Shown: piece after piece, positions 21,928 through 29,241 of the stretch | How positions within the stretch are numbered: the stretch's first letter is position 1 | Layout: every line of letters begins with the position of its first letter | DNA from: a virus | Reading direction: 5' to 3' (one strand) | Virus record (IMG/VR): IMGVR_UViG_3300001589_007084 | Location: 8,808-38,048 of that record | DNA length: 29,241 bases | The notes under the pieces: model-generated | What the model was told of the DNA's origin: nothing | What the model saw: the letters and a program-made list of their open reading frames with translations, nothing else | The model's database searches: none | Position numbers and translations under genes: made by a program

Positions 21928-22559
21928 AAATTAAAATCCCTATCGCTTGTTAATGATTTTGTGTCACTTACTATGGCACATCTAGGTTGAATTCTTTCTA
22001 TAAACACGCCGCATCTATCTGATATATGCATGTCAGCGGCCGTATATCCTTGTTTAAATGCTGCTTCAACTAAGTTTTTAGCTGCATGTGGTTTAATTAT
22101 ATAAGCATATGCACCCCTTGATGTCTTCACACCTTTTCTTACTTCGTAGTATTCTTCAACTTCTAAAGCATTATCTGCATAGTCAGGATCTGGTTCAAAT
22201 CTCCAAGCATCTAAATGTAATATGTCTTTAAAGTCTACTTTAGGTATAGGCTTTACTATTCTAGCATCATGTTCTAAGATTAAATAGTTTTCATTTTGTT
22301 TTGCACATTGCTCCCATAAAGAAAAATGTGACATAAAACATCCTCTTACACCTGGTTTACTATTTTTAATTTCATAAAGTTTTGGTCCTGGTGAGTAAGG
22401 TTTTAAACCTAATTCTTGTATAGCATGATCTGCTTTAGAAGGAACAAAACCATTAACTATGTCTGCGTTTATTCCATTTTTAATACATGATGTCTGAGCT
22501 TCTAAAGCTGAGTGCATACTATGTAAAATTCCTTCAACTTGTATTACGAATGCTTTCAT
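21924..22559 (-). CDS. Glycosyltransferase family 25-like protein
   Basis: GT25 enzymes build LPS outer cores. The motif GVRGCFMSHFSLWEQCAKQNENYLILEHDA (near residues 69-98) is the family signature with Cys-x-x-Ser-His and the acidic EHDA. The start at ATG 22559 overlaps the upstream stop as ATGA; an earlier frame adds 11 codons without support. The product is 211 aa and has a SRGAYAYIIKPHAAKNLV segment of the same family. Substrate unknown. Confidence 0.85.
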   Translation of the reverse strand: MKAFVIQVEGILHSMHSALEAQTSCIKNGINADIVNGFVPSKADHAIQELGLKPYSPGPKLYEIKNSKPGVRGCFMSHFSLWEQCAKQNENYLILEHDARIVKPIPKVDFKDILHLDAWRFEPDPDYADNALEVEEYYEVRKGVKTSRGAYAYIIKPHAAKNLVEAAFKQGYTAADMHISDRCGVFIERIQPRCAIVSDTKSLTSDRDFNL

Positions 22560-23215
22560 AATCCGTACATCTCCTTCAAAGTTTGTTTCCATTCTTTGTT
22601 ATAAGGACATTCTCTATATTTTTTGAACCATGGTCCTCCATCAGTATAATGAACTAACATTGGATCTTCTTTATAATAACCAGCTAAACTATTCCATTTG
22701 TTATGTAGATTGCCTATACTTTCAGCCCAATTCATTCTATGCAAATACATAGGTGTTTCTTCATTGACTAATTTTGGTGTTAATGTTATACATTTTGCAT
22801 TGTTAAACAACATTACAGATGACCAGTTTTTCTTTGGATATATATGTTGCATTTGACCATCCATTTTCATTGTAGACTTAGGACTATAGTCATGTTGTAC
22901 ACACCATACATCATGGTTACCTTTAACTTCTTTAAATATATGTTTCATATCACCAAAAGCTAAAACATCACAATCCATAAACAATGAGTATCCTTGATAA
23001 CCAGACAAGAAAGGAACTAAGAATCTACTTATTGTGAACTCTGTAGAAGCTTTTTTATCTCCAGCTCTCCAATAACATCCTTGCTCTCTAAGTTCATATA
23101 ATTTTAATGGTATAACTTCTATGTCAGGATCATATTTTTGAATTGAATATTTTGCAACTTGATATGCAATGTCTTCTCTACTATCCCATCCTATAAAAAC
23201 TTTTAATTTATCCAT
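22556..23215 (-). CDS. Glycosyltransferase, GT-A fold, GT8-like
   Basis: KLKVFIGWDSREDIAYQVAKYSI at the N-terminus, STEFTISRFLVPFL, the DxD motif in SLFMDCDVLAF (near residue 77) and a SVMLFNNAKC segment are the usual elements of this group, as is the closing HYTDGGPWFK. The start at ATG 23215 has GGAG 7 nt upstream and overlaps the upstream gene by 8 nt; a longer frame begins 12 codons earlier. Likely adds a sugar to an LPS or capsule acceptor. Confidence 0.82.
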   Translation of the reverse strand: MDKLKVFIGWDSREDIAYQVAKYSIQKYDPDIEVIPLKLYELREQGCYWRAGDKKASTEFTISRFLVPFLSGYQGYSLFMDCDVLAFGDMKHIFKEVKGNHDVWCVQHDYSPKSTMKMDGQMQHIYPKKNWSSVMLFNNAKCITLTPKLVNEETPMYLHRMNWAESIGNLHNKWNSLAGYYKEDPMLVHYTDGGPWFKKYRECPYNKEWKQTLKEMYGL

Positions 23216-23993
23216 ACGCATTCTCCATAGATGTTTCCCATGCAAATCCATTGTTAAATTCGTGTTTGTGAAAGGAATGATACATGCAATTGTTAATTAT
23301 TCTTTGTCTATCAGGTTCGATGTTTAGAGCATCTGTTTCTAAATCTTTCATTTTAAATGAAGCAAAAAAAGCTGGACAATATTTGTAACTTATTGTAGGT
23401 ACACCTTTTATCATAGCATCTATTGCTAAATTAGATCCAAAACTTACAACACAATATGCTTCTTTCAATTGATCTTCCCAAGGTGGAGCTTTTTTACCTT
23501 TAGCAGGTTTAGGTCTAATAACTAAATTTCTACCCGTGTATTCATTGATAGTATGAATTATTTTATTAAGCCAATTAATTTCTTCAAAAGCATCCATGTA
23601 AGGTAACGATGGAGGAAGTATAAGGATGTTTTTAGCATCTGATTTATTCTCCCTCCATGGTTGCAACACACTTAGCTCCGGTGGTGTTCTTTTATTAGGT
23701 CTATGCAATAATCTTGTTGGTGCTGTTCCTTTGAAAGTAACTCTTTTCCAAAAAGGACCATAACCATTATCCATATAAAACCAGTTTTTATTTTGTCTTA
23801 CAGATTCTCTACAAACATTTCCACAACCTCTTAATGTACCTGTAACAAACAGGTTATCCATATCTTGTGGAAAAGAAGGTACCCAATCAGCATTATCTTC
23901 ACAATTAAGATACTTAACTTTATCTTGTGTGAGCATTCCCAACATAACTTGCTTAGCAACTTTAGGATCTAGAAATGCATAATCTAACCCCAT
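23208..23993 (-). CDS. Putative capsule-type polysaccharide transferase, paralogue A
   Basis: Resembles the C-terminal half of Capsule_synth/GT-B proteins. Visible: VIRPKPAKGKK (R-x-K-P segment, about residue 158) and AYCVVSFGSNLAIDAMIKGVPTISYKYCPA, the sugar-nucleotide-binding SxxA-x-D/E-A-x-x-x-G-x-P loop. The end, with HEFNNGFAWETSMENAYG, matches its three paralogues. They probably arose by duplication. No clear N-terminal Walker-like or DxD motif is seen. It overlaps the adjacent genes on both sides. Confidence 0.7.
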   Translation of the reverse strand: MGLDYAFLDPKVAKQVMLGMLTQDKVKYLNCEDNADWVPSFPQDMDNLFVTGTLRGCGNVCRESVRQNKNWFYMDNGYGPFWKRVTFKGTAPTRLLHRPNKRTPPELSVLQPWRENKSDAKNILILPPSLPYMDAFEEINWLNKIIHTINEYTGRNLVIRPKPAKGKKAPPWEDQLKEAYCVVSFGSNLAIDAMIKGVPTISYKYCPAFFASFKMKDLETDALNIEPDRQRIINNCMYHSFHKHEFNNGFAWETSMENAYG

Positions 23994-24781
23994 ATTTGTA
24001 CTCTTTCTTTAGAAAAACCTACGTCTTTTCGTCTACCTTTGACATGATCCATGTATTCACCTAAAATTCCTTTTACGAAAGGATGCATTTTTCTTACTTG
24101 TGTTTGATCAATTTTTATTTTGGCGTTCTTAGCAGGCTGAGATAAATCGTATGCTACACAAAGATTGTTTCCTCTCATCTCTCTCATTTCATGATCCCAA
24201 ATAATACTATCATGCCATCCTAAATCATTATATTTTTTAAACATAATTCCTTCATCATACATAGATCTAATTCTTCTAAAATATTCTTCGGTAATATTCA
24301 TGTGTGTATCCCATATCATAAAACCACATTCTGCATATTTGTATCCTCTTTCAAGCAATGACATGAAATGATTTTCTTTGACTAAAGTATTAAAAAATGC
24401 TAGAGGTATAGGTTTAACTGGAACTACATCTCCATCAATCCATCCAATATATCTACAATTATCTTTTCTATTCTCAAAATGAGATAATACAGCATAAACT
24501 TTATGAGAAAATCTTACATGTTCATATTCAAAAGATTTATATTGTTTATCAGTAGGCTTCATATTTGCATAATTTCTTTTATATTCTTCGTAACCTTTTA
24601 CTTCTTTATCAAAATCTAAAATTTTAATTTTTTTTAAATCTAAATCTACTTTAGTTTGTTGTGCATAAGCATAATGGTTCACACCTTCAGGTAATGCTTG
24701 ATCAAAATAATGTAAATGATTACGACCATATTGATCATAACCTGGTTGGTGAAAAGTAGTGCAAAAACTAAATGTATCCAA
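23984..24781 (-). CDS. Glycosyltransferase, GT-A-like (TTG start)
   Basis: CRYIGWIDGDVVPVKPIPLAFF (DxD near residue 116) and ECGFMIWDTHMN give the GT-A pattern, with the SFEYEHVRFSHKVYAVLSHF segment before the DxD. The open frame begins at TTG 24781, preceded by AAAGGAAAAAGTC; the next ATG is at codon 74, past conserved-looking sequence, so TTG is preferred. It overlaps paralogue B by 14 nt and is placed between paralogues A and B. Donor unknown. Confidence 0.75.
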   Translation of the reverse strand: MDTFSFCTTFHQPGYDQYGRNHLHYFDQALPEGVNHYAYAQQTKVDLDLKKIKILDFDKEVKGYEEYKRNYANMKPTDKQYKSFEYEHVRFSHKVYAVLSHFENRKDNCRYIGWIDGDVVPVKPIPLAFFNTLVKENHFMSLLERGYKYAECGFMIWDTHMNITEEYFRRIRSMYDEGIMFKKYNDLGWHDSIIWDHEMREMRGNNLCVAYDLSQPAKNAKIKIDQTQVRKMHPFVKGILGEYMDHVKGRRKDVGFSKERVQIWG

Positions 24782-25724
24782 GACTTTTTCCTTTCTCTAA
24801 ATAATATTGTATAGTAACTGGGTTTTCAAATTCATTTACATGCCAAGATGTATAAGCCCAACCGTATAAATTTTTCATTCTATCCTCCCAGTTGTATTTT
24901 TCAATATCTTCTAACAATTCTAAGTTATTTTCACATGCATCGTAAGCAATACATCTTTTATCTAAAGCAAATGTAGGTATACCTTCTACAATTGATTCAA
25001 CAGCAGCACTACTACTATGTGTAACAACAGCGAAAGACCTACGGATTGAATCCAATACCGATCGTCTAGCTCTTTCAGCATATTCAATATTGACGTTTTC
25101 AAATCCTTCTTTAATGACTTCTGGACCTCTCCTGTCTGGAGATGGATGTGCTCTGATTGTAATGTTTCTCTTAGTAATCTTTCTAATGTGTTCAATTGTA
25201 TCCCTCGCATATTGCCAATATGGTTTTGTATCATCATATTGCCATCCTTTTTCTGATTGTAATAAGAATAAAATACTACCATCTCTGTTTATTATAGGAT
25301 CTTTTTCTGTAAAGTTAAAATTTTTCTTAAATGTATCGTATCTTGAACTGTCCATATCTTTGTTAAAGAAATCGCCTGTTCCAACACAATCATTCAAACC
25401 TAATCTAAACATACCTGTTTCAGATACATTTAAATTATTTCTTATGTAAACAGAATATAAACCTGTGTCTATATGAAAAGTTGGAATGTTTTTTTCTAAT
25501 AGATTTTTTTTTAATAATGCTCTATCAGTTCCTGTTTTTCTCTTTGTAACTGAACCAAACATAAAAGCAACATCTACGTCTTGAGCGTTTTGATCTTCGT
25601 TATATATAACTTCATGATTCAATTGCTCACATGATTTTTGTATCATTTTAAGAGCAAAGAATATTGGATTTTGTAGTGTTCTTTTACTAGCTTTAACTGA
25701 GCAGCCAGCGATTTGAATTTTCAT
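24768..25724 (-). CDS. Putative capsule-type polysaccharide transferase, paralogue B
   Basis: Start at ATG 25724, with GAAGG eight bases upstream; a GTG five codons earlier is less likely. Two conserved blocks identify it with its paralogues: ITIRAHPSPDRRGPEV and SFAVVTHSSSAAVESIVEGIPTFALDKRCIA (the SxxA-x-E-S-x-x-x-G-x-P sugar-nucleotide loop). The C-terminal YGWAYTSWHVNEFENP corresponds to the aromatic ends of the others. At 318 aa it has the longest N-terminal domain, which begins KIQIAGCSVKASKRTL. Confidence 0.72.
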   Translation of the reverse strand: MKIQIAGCSVKASKRTLQNPIFFALKMIQKSCEQLNHEVIYNEDQNAQDVDVAFMFGSVTKRKTGTDRALLKKNLLEKNIPTFHIDTGLYSVYIRNNLNVSETGMFRLGLNDCVGTGDFFNKDMDSSRYDTFKKNFNFTEKDPIINRDGSILFLLQSEKGWQYDDTKPYWQYARDTIEHIRKITKRNITIRAHPSPDRRGPEVIKEGFENVNIEYAERARRSVLDSIRRSFAVVTHSSSAAVESIVEGIPTFALDKRCIAYDACENNLELLEDIEKYNWEDRMKNLYGWAYTSWHVNEFENPVTIQYYLEKGKSLGYI

Positions 25725-26502
25725 AACATATACCTTCACGCATTTCTTTAATTGAGTATTGTTTATAAGCTAAGTTAAAAAACAATTGTTCTCTATTAAA
25801 ATATTCTGGTTTATTTATCTTAGAGAAATCTCTATTTGTGCACCAAGCAGATGGTGCACATCTATGAGTACTAAAAACCGGAACACCTATCTTTAAAGCA
25901 TCTATAGCTACAATACTACCACTTACAACAACAGCATGTGCATTTGCTAAATCCATACTAATTTGATTTATACCAGCAACATTAGGACCACTAGTACCAT
26001 TACCTCTAGGTTTTTTTCTTACTTCAATGGGTCTATTAGTATGACATCTAAGTGCTTTTGTAACATCAAAGATCCATTTATCAACACTTTTTCCATGCAT
26101 ATATTGAGTCATAGTTTCGCTTGAAGGACAAATTACAATTTTATCATGATAGTCAACATATTCAAAAAATTCAATATCATGACCCCATTTTTCAAATCTG
26201 TCTGAAGGTACATTTAATTTTCTATTATCATGTAAACCATTGAAACACCATCTCCAATAAGTGTTATCCCAATCTTCATTATTAGGATCGTATCTTCCAT
26301 GATATGGCATATCACAAAAAATAAATCTATCTTTCATCATATATTCCGAATTGTTACCAATCAAACCCCACAATACAAACATGTCAGTATTATGTTCGTT
26401 TATTTTTGCTCCTGGATACCCTTGTTCTAAGGCTGCGTATATTTTTTCCATCTTTGGTGATGGTCTTGGCTGGATTAAAGATAAGGTCTGAGTCGTTTCC
26501 AT
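25693..26502 (-). CDS. Putative capsule-type polysaccharide transferase, paralogue C
   Basis: Same architecture: an N-terminal half that holds VLWGLIGNNSEY and FIFCDMPYHGRY, an IEVRKKPRGNGTSGPN segment, then AHAVVVSGSIVAIDALKIGVPVFSTHRCAPSAW, and a FFNLAYKQYSIKEMREGICYE end. AAGGG lies five bases before the ATG, inside the upstream gene, and the overlap with it is 28 nt. The shared R-x-x-P and SxxA-x-D-A-x-x-x-G-V-P pattern suggests a nucleotide-sugar enzyme of capsule assembly. Confidence 0.72.
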   Translation of the reverse strand: METTQTLSLIQPRPSPKMEKIYAALEQGYPGAKINEHNTDMFVLWGLIGNNSEYMMKDRFIFCDMPYHGRYDPNNEDWDNTYWRWCFNGLHDNRKLNVPSDRFEKWGHDIEFFEYVDYHDKIVICPSSETMTQYMHGKSVDKWIFDVTKALRCHTNRPIEVRKKPRGNGTSGPNVAGINQISMDLANAHAVVVSGSIVAIDALKIGVPVFSTHRCAPSAWCTNRDFSKINKPEYFNREQLFFNLAYKQYSIKEMREGICYENSNRWLLS

Positions 26503-27326
26503 GGAATCCCTTTCTCAATCTCTTCAGTCCACCACTCTGTATGTACGAATTCATGTAGCCATTGAGTTCTATCAACTCTCGGCGGATTCTCGATATCCTT
26601 CCACTCACGTATAGATAAAGAAGAAGCAATACTAGCAGGTCCAGTAAAAATATGTACACCATTTAAAATTGCCTCCAAAGCTGGTCCTGATGAATAATTA
26701 ACAACACACCATGTTCTCCTTAGTATGTCTTTAAAATTAACAGAATCACTTAATCCTGTCGATACTGGTAAGTCAAAATACAACTCTGGCAATTCTTCAG
26801 CTAACTTGTTATAATTTGTTACCTTATCTCTTGGATGAGGTCTAATTACTATTGGTTTATTAGAATACTTTTTTATTTCTATAACGCAACTTTTAATCCA
26901 TTTGTCTGTAGGTGGCATATCTTTCCATTGCGAACTATCTTGTCTTTGTGTAGCTATTGTAATAAATTCATTATTTTCTATATATGGTTTAACTCTTATT
27001 TTAAATTTATTGACTCTATCAATATCTAAATGTTCTTTGTTTCCAAAGTTTGCAAGGTTATTGATTCCTCCAATTGCTACTCTCCAAGTTTTATCTCTAA
27101 ATATACTACCAACTTCAATTACTATTATTGGTTTATTTTGTTTTGTAAAGTGATCCCAAACTAGTTTGTTCTTTCTCATTCTACCAGTAAACAATATTGA
27201 CCATATAACTGCTACATCTGCATCCATGTCGTTATAAACAACATGTTCTGGACAACCCTCAGCAAATGCTTTAAAAACTGGTGGACTATTCAACGCACCA
27301 TAATCTGTAAATAGCGAAACTTTCAT
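26475..27326 (-). CDS. Putative capsule-type polysaccharide transferase, paralogue D
   Basis: First gene of the glycan island. The N-terminus (SLFTDYGALNSPPVFKAF) is followed by a VAVIWSILFTGRM strand and the KPIVIRPHPRDKV segment, then TWCVVNYSSGPALEAILNGVHIFTGPASIAS, with the R-P-H-P and S-G-P-A-x-E-A-x-x-x-G-V patterns of capsule-synthesis GT-B proteins. It ends VHTEWWTEEIEKGIPW, like the other three. Only AGGA about 13 nt upstream serves as a ribosome binding site. TATAAT occurs in the short leader (near 27331-27336), and a promoter there is possible. Confidence 0.72.
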   Translation of the reverse strand: MKVSLFTDYGALNSPPVFKAFAEGCPEHVVYNDMDADVAVIWSILFTGRMRKNKLVWDHFTKQNKPIIVIEVGSIFRDKTWRVAIGGINNLANFGNKEHLDIDRVNKFKIRVKPYIENNEFITIATQRQDSSQWKDMPPTDKWIKSCVIEIKKYSNKPIVIRPHPRDKVTNYNKLAEELPELYFDLPVSTGLSDSVNFKDILRRTWCVVNYSSGPALEAILNGVHIFTGPASIASSLSIREWKDIENPPRVDRTQWLHEFVHTEWWTEEIEKGIPWKRLRPYL

Positions 27327-27374
27327 AGTATAATTATAGTCCTAAAAATGAATATTTTTTATTTTTTAGTGGAT

Positions 27375-29006
27375 TTATTTTACGTGTCTTATATTTTGAG
27401 CTTGGTGTATAGGTAATAAAGTTGTACCACCTTTTTTACCATCATGAGGTTCTATTTTTGCATATGTGTGTGCTCCCATTCTCATCATACCATTGTATCT
27501 ACCTGATTGCTTTTTACCTTTTTCATCAGTATGATCAACATGAACTTGGCCACCTTTTTTAGCTTTTCTATGTAAAGATGTTAAAGATTTTTTATTAGCA
27601 TTGTAAGCTTTAGTTGCTTGATTTTGTTGATCAGTCATACTATCTTCTTCAACTTTACGTGCAATTTCTCTTTTTATAAGAATAGATTCAACTGTTTTCT
27701 TCAAAGTAATTTGAGAATCTTGTTCCCTAATTCCTAATTCTTTCATTGTAGATTTTCTCAAATTAGATGGAAGACCTTGAACTAATACTTTAGCTTCATC
27801 TTGACTCATAGTCTTTAGAGCTGTCATAGCTTTTGGATCTAATTTTCCAGCTCTCATTTTTAAATCATTCTTTTTCAATTTGGCTTTTTCAATTACCAAA
27901 TCTGCAATATCTGTTTTCATTTCCATCTTCAAGCTTTTCATTTTACTCTTAGCATTTTTTGGAGCTGCAAATTGTTTAGCAGTTTTATAACCTTCAGGTT
28001 TTTGATTATCATCTAAACCGTCAACATTTTTATCTTGTATTTCATCATGACCTTCGTTATGACTACTCAAAGTGTTTTTTGACAGTTCTTGTATAGGCTT
28101 ATAGAAAGGATTGTCTCCTGTAAGTATAGAAGTAAAGTTTACTGTATTTGATTCATCAGTTTCTATTTCTTGTTCATATACTTCATCAGCAGGTTTTCCA
28201 AATTTAGTTTTGTTTTCAATAAAATCTTCTGACACTGAAGGATTGTTCATTGCCTTTATAACTGTAGCTCTAGATTTGAATTTACTAGCTTTAGATATTT
28301 CTTTTTCATTATCACTAATTTTTTCTACCATTGTAGATTCATCTTGTGAATCTTCACCTTCCATAGCTTTCATTCTAAAAGCTTTTCTAACATCTGCTTT
28401 AGGTGTCTTTACAATATCACCAATCATGTCCATGTTCTTTAACATTTTTCTCAATTTAGCTTTAATCATACCAGCAGAGGAAGCTGACATATACATATCA
28501 GGTAAACCCTGTATGTTTACTTTAAAATACATTTCTTCAGTCAATTCAGATTCAGGTGTTATAAAATCTGCATATTCTTCTGTGGCATTTACTTTAGCTT
28601 TTCCCAAAACTTTGTTAGTAGCATTAGTAAAACCTTTATCTCTTTTAGCGCTTGCAGATTCCATATCTTTTTCATGACCGGCTTCTTGTCCTGATTTATC
28701 TAAGTATTTGTATATTTTATTTTTAGATACTTCAGTTATTTTTTTAAATTGATCTTTGAACATAATATTATCCTTATAATTTTCACTATATTTATTACTT
28801 TTAGTGTTTAGTTCTTCTTTTACGTTTTTGAATAGATCAAAATGTCCAAATTGTGCTTCAGCATCTTCATAAGATATATAGTCTACTCTTAAAAAAAGAT
28901 CACCATATCTTTCTTTCATCTGCCTTGACACTTGGGCTCTTGTTACACCTCTTAATAATATAGGAGGTCTTACATTATTTTGAAAATCTACTCTAAATAA
29001 TCTCAT
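27375..29006 (-). CDS. Large charged hypothetical protein, 543 aa
   Basis: I do not recognise a domain with known function. The N-terminus (LFRVDFQNNVRPPILLRGVTRAQVSRQMKERYG) looks folded. Residues about 160-220 hold YFKVNIQGLPDMYMSASSAGMIKAKLRKMLKN, similar in style to small modules I recall from other cyanophage proteins. Between and after these are Lys/Asp/Ser-rich low-complexity stretches. The C-terminus is basic with His and Gly (KKGGQVHVDHTDEKGKKQSGRYNGM). It lies 10 nt after gp46 and is separated from the island by 48 nt. It could be structural, scaffold-like or nucleic-acid-binding; none of these is shown. Confidence 0.75.
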   Translation of the reverse strand: MRLFRVDFQNNVRPPILLRGVTRAQVSRQMKERYGDLFLRVDYISYEDAEAQFGHFDLFKNVKEELNTKSNKYSENYKDNIMFKDQFKKITEVSKNKIYKYLDKSGQEAGHEKDMESASAKRDKGFTNATNKVLGKAKVNATEEYADFITPESELTEEMYFKVNIQGLPDMYMSASSAGMIKAKLRKMLKNMDMIGDIVKTPKADVRKAFRMKAMEGEDSQDESTMVEKISDNEKEISKASKFKSRATVIKAMNNPSVSEDFIENKTKFGKPADEVYEQEIETDESNTVNFTSILTGDNPFYKPIQELSKNTLSSHNEGHDEIQDKNVDGLDDNQKPEGYKTAKQFAAPKNAKSKMKSLKMEMKTDIADLVIEKAKLKKNDLKMRAGKLDPKAMTALKTMSQDEAKVLVQGLPSNLRKSTMKELGIREQDSQITLKKTVESILIKREIARKVEEDSMTDQQNQATKAYNANKKSLTSLHRKAKKGGQVHVDHTDEKGKKQSGRYNGMMRMGAHTYAKIEPHDGKKGGTTLLPIHQAQNIRHVK

Positions 29007-29016
29007 AAACTATTTA

Positions 29017-29241
29017 TTACACTTTTGAATCTTTAATATATGAAAAATTACCTTGCTTATAAAACTCAATCAAAGTTTTAAACCTATCACCTGATTGAGT
29101 TTTATGTGATATAATCCATACATTTACATCAGACATTTCACCTAATATATCCCAAAGTATATCTGTAGCTTCAGCATCTAACGAACTGTCACCAACTTCA
29201 TCCATAATTAATAAATTTGTATTAACAGAATTTTTTATCTT
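29017..29241 (-). CDS. 46: Recombination endonuclease large subunit gp46, C-terminal end (cut by window edge)
   Basis: The last 74 codons are visible. NLLIMDEVGDSSLDAEATDIL contains the Walker B and D-loop of the SMC/Rad50/SbcC family and matches T4 gp46 (NLLILDEVFDSSLD). VNVWIISHKTQ is the following switch/H-loop segment, with the His as expected. gp46 partners with gp47 in processing ends for recombination-dependent replication. In T4 gene 46 lies close to gene 45; here about 20 kb separates the two. The frame is open to the right edge, so the rest of the gene is outside. Confidence 0.93.
   Translation of the reverse strand, partial: KIKNSVNTNLLIMDEVGDSSLDAEATDILWDILGEMSDVNVWIISHKTQSGDRFKTLIEFYKQGNFSYIKDSKV

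Noticed and set aside
28111-28677. 188-aa open frame on the plus strand
   Set aside because: It lies wholly inside the 543-aa minus-strand gene and its product is an Ser/Leu/Ile-rich shadow without family resemblance.

Overview
The window is AT-rich DNA (roughly 30-33% G+C by eye) from a T4-like myovirus, and every gene I can support lies on the minus strand. The diagnostic genes are the T4-type replication set: the 3' end of recombination subunit gp46 at the right edge, then sliding clamp gp45, clamp loader gp44 and gp62, translational repressor RegA and family B DNA polymerase gp43. A glutamine-II-type riboswitch (glnA / Downstream-peptide class), known mainly from marine picocyanobacteria and their phages, together with ThyX and a large sugar and lipopolysaccharide gene load, suggests a marine cyanophage resembling P-SSM2. 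That host is an inference; no photosynthesis gene is present here.

Layout in transcription order (right to left): gp46 end (29.2-29.0 kb) and a large charged protein of unknown function (29.0-27.4 kb); a glycan/surface-polysaccharide island (27.3-12.8 kb) of glycosyltransferases, four related putative capsule-type transferases in near-tandem, methyltransferases, a KdsA-like synthase, an epimerase, a pyruvyltransferase-like protein, cupins, an acetyltransferase and a thermonuclease; clpP and thyX (12.8-11.6 kb); a compact regulatory block (11.6-10.6 kb); a purine-related segment (DUF932 protein, phosphoribosyltransferase, GMP reductase; 10.5-8.1 kb); the clamp/clamp loader/RegA/polymerase operon (7.7-1.6 kb); and three small conserved-looking phage genes plus a cut gene with a CxxC motif (1.5-0 kb).

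The regulatory block is the most interesting part. The glutamine aptamer follows thyX directly and precedes a strong ribosome binding site and a 38-codon gene for a very basic peptide with no acidic residue; a terminator closes the unit. Next come two near-copies of a sigma70-like promoter and leader. One drives a 62-aa gene. The other drives about 210 nt of structured non-coding RNA that starts with a two-codon minigene and ends in a possible pseudoknot and U-tract. A second regulatory feature sits before regA, where a TATAAATA late promoter overlaps one arm of a hairpin that would cover the regA start. Transcripts from that promoter would lack the arm, as described for some T4 late genes.

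Functionally, the phage would bring its own replisome, change nucleotide supply (ThyX, GMP reductase, phosphoribosyltransferase), carry a ClpP peptidase core, and make or modify a surface glycan. Nearly all genes overlap or abut, so most expression is probably polycistronic and translationally coupled.
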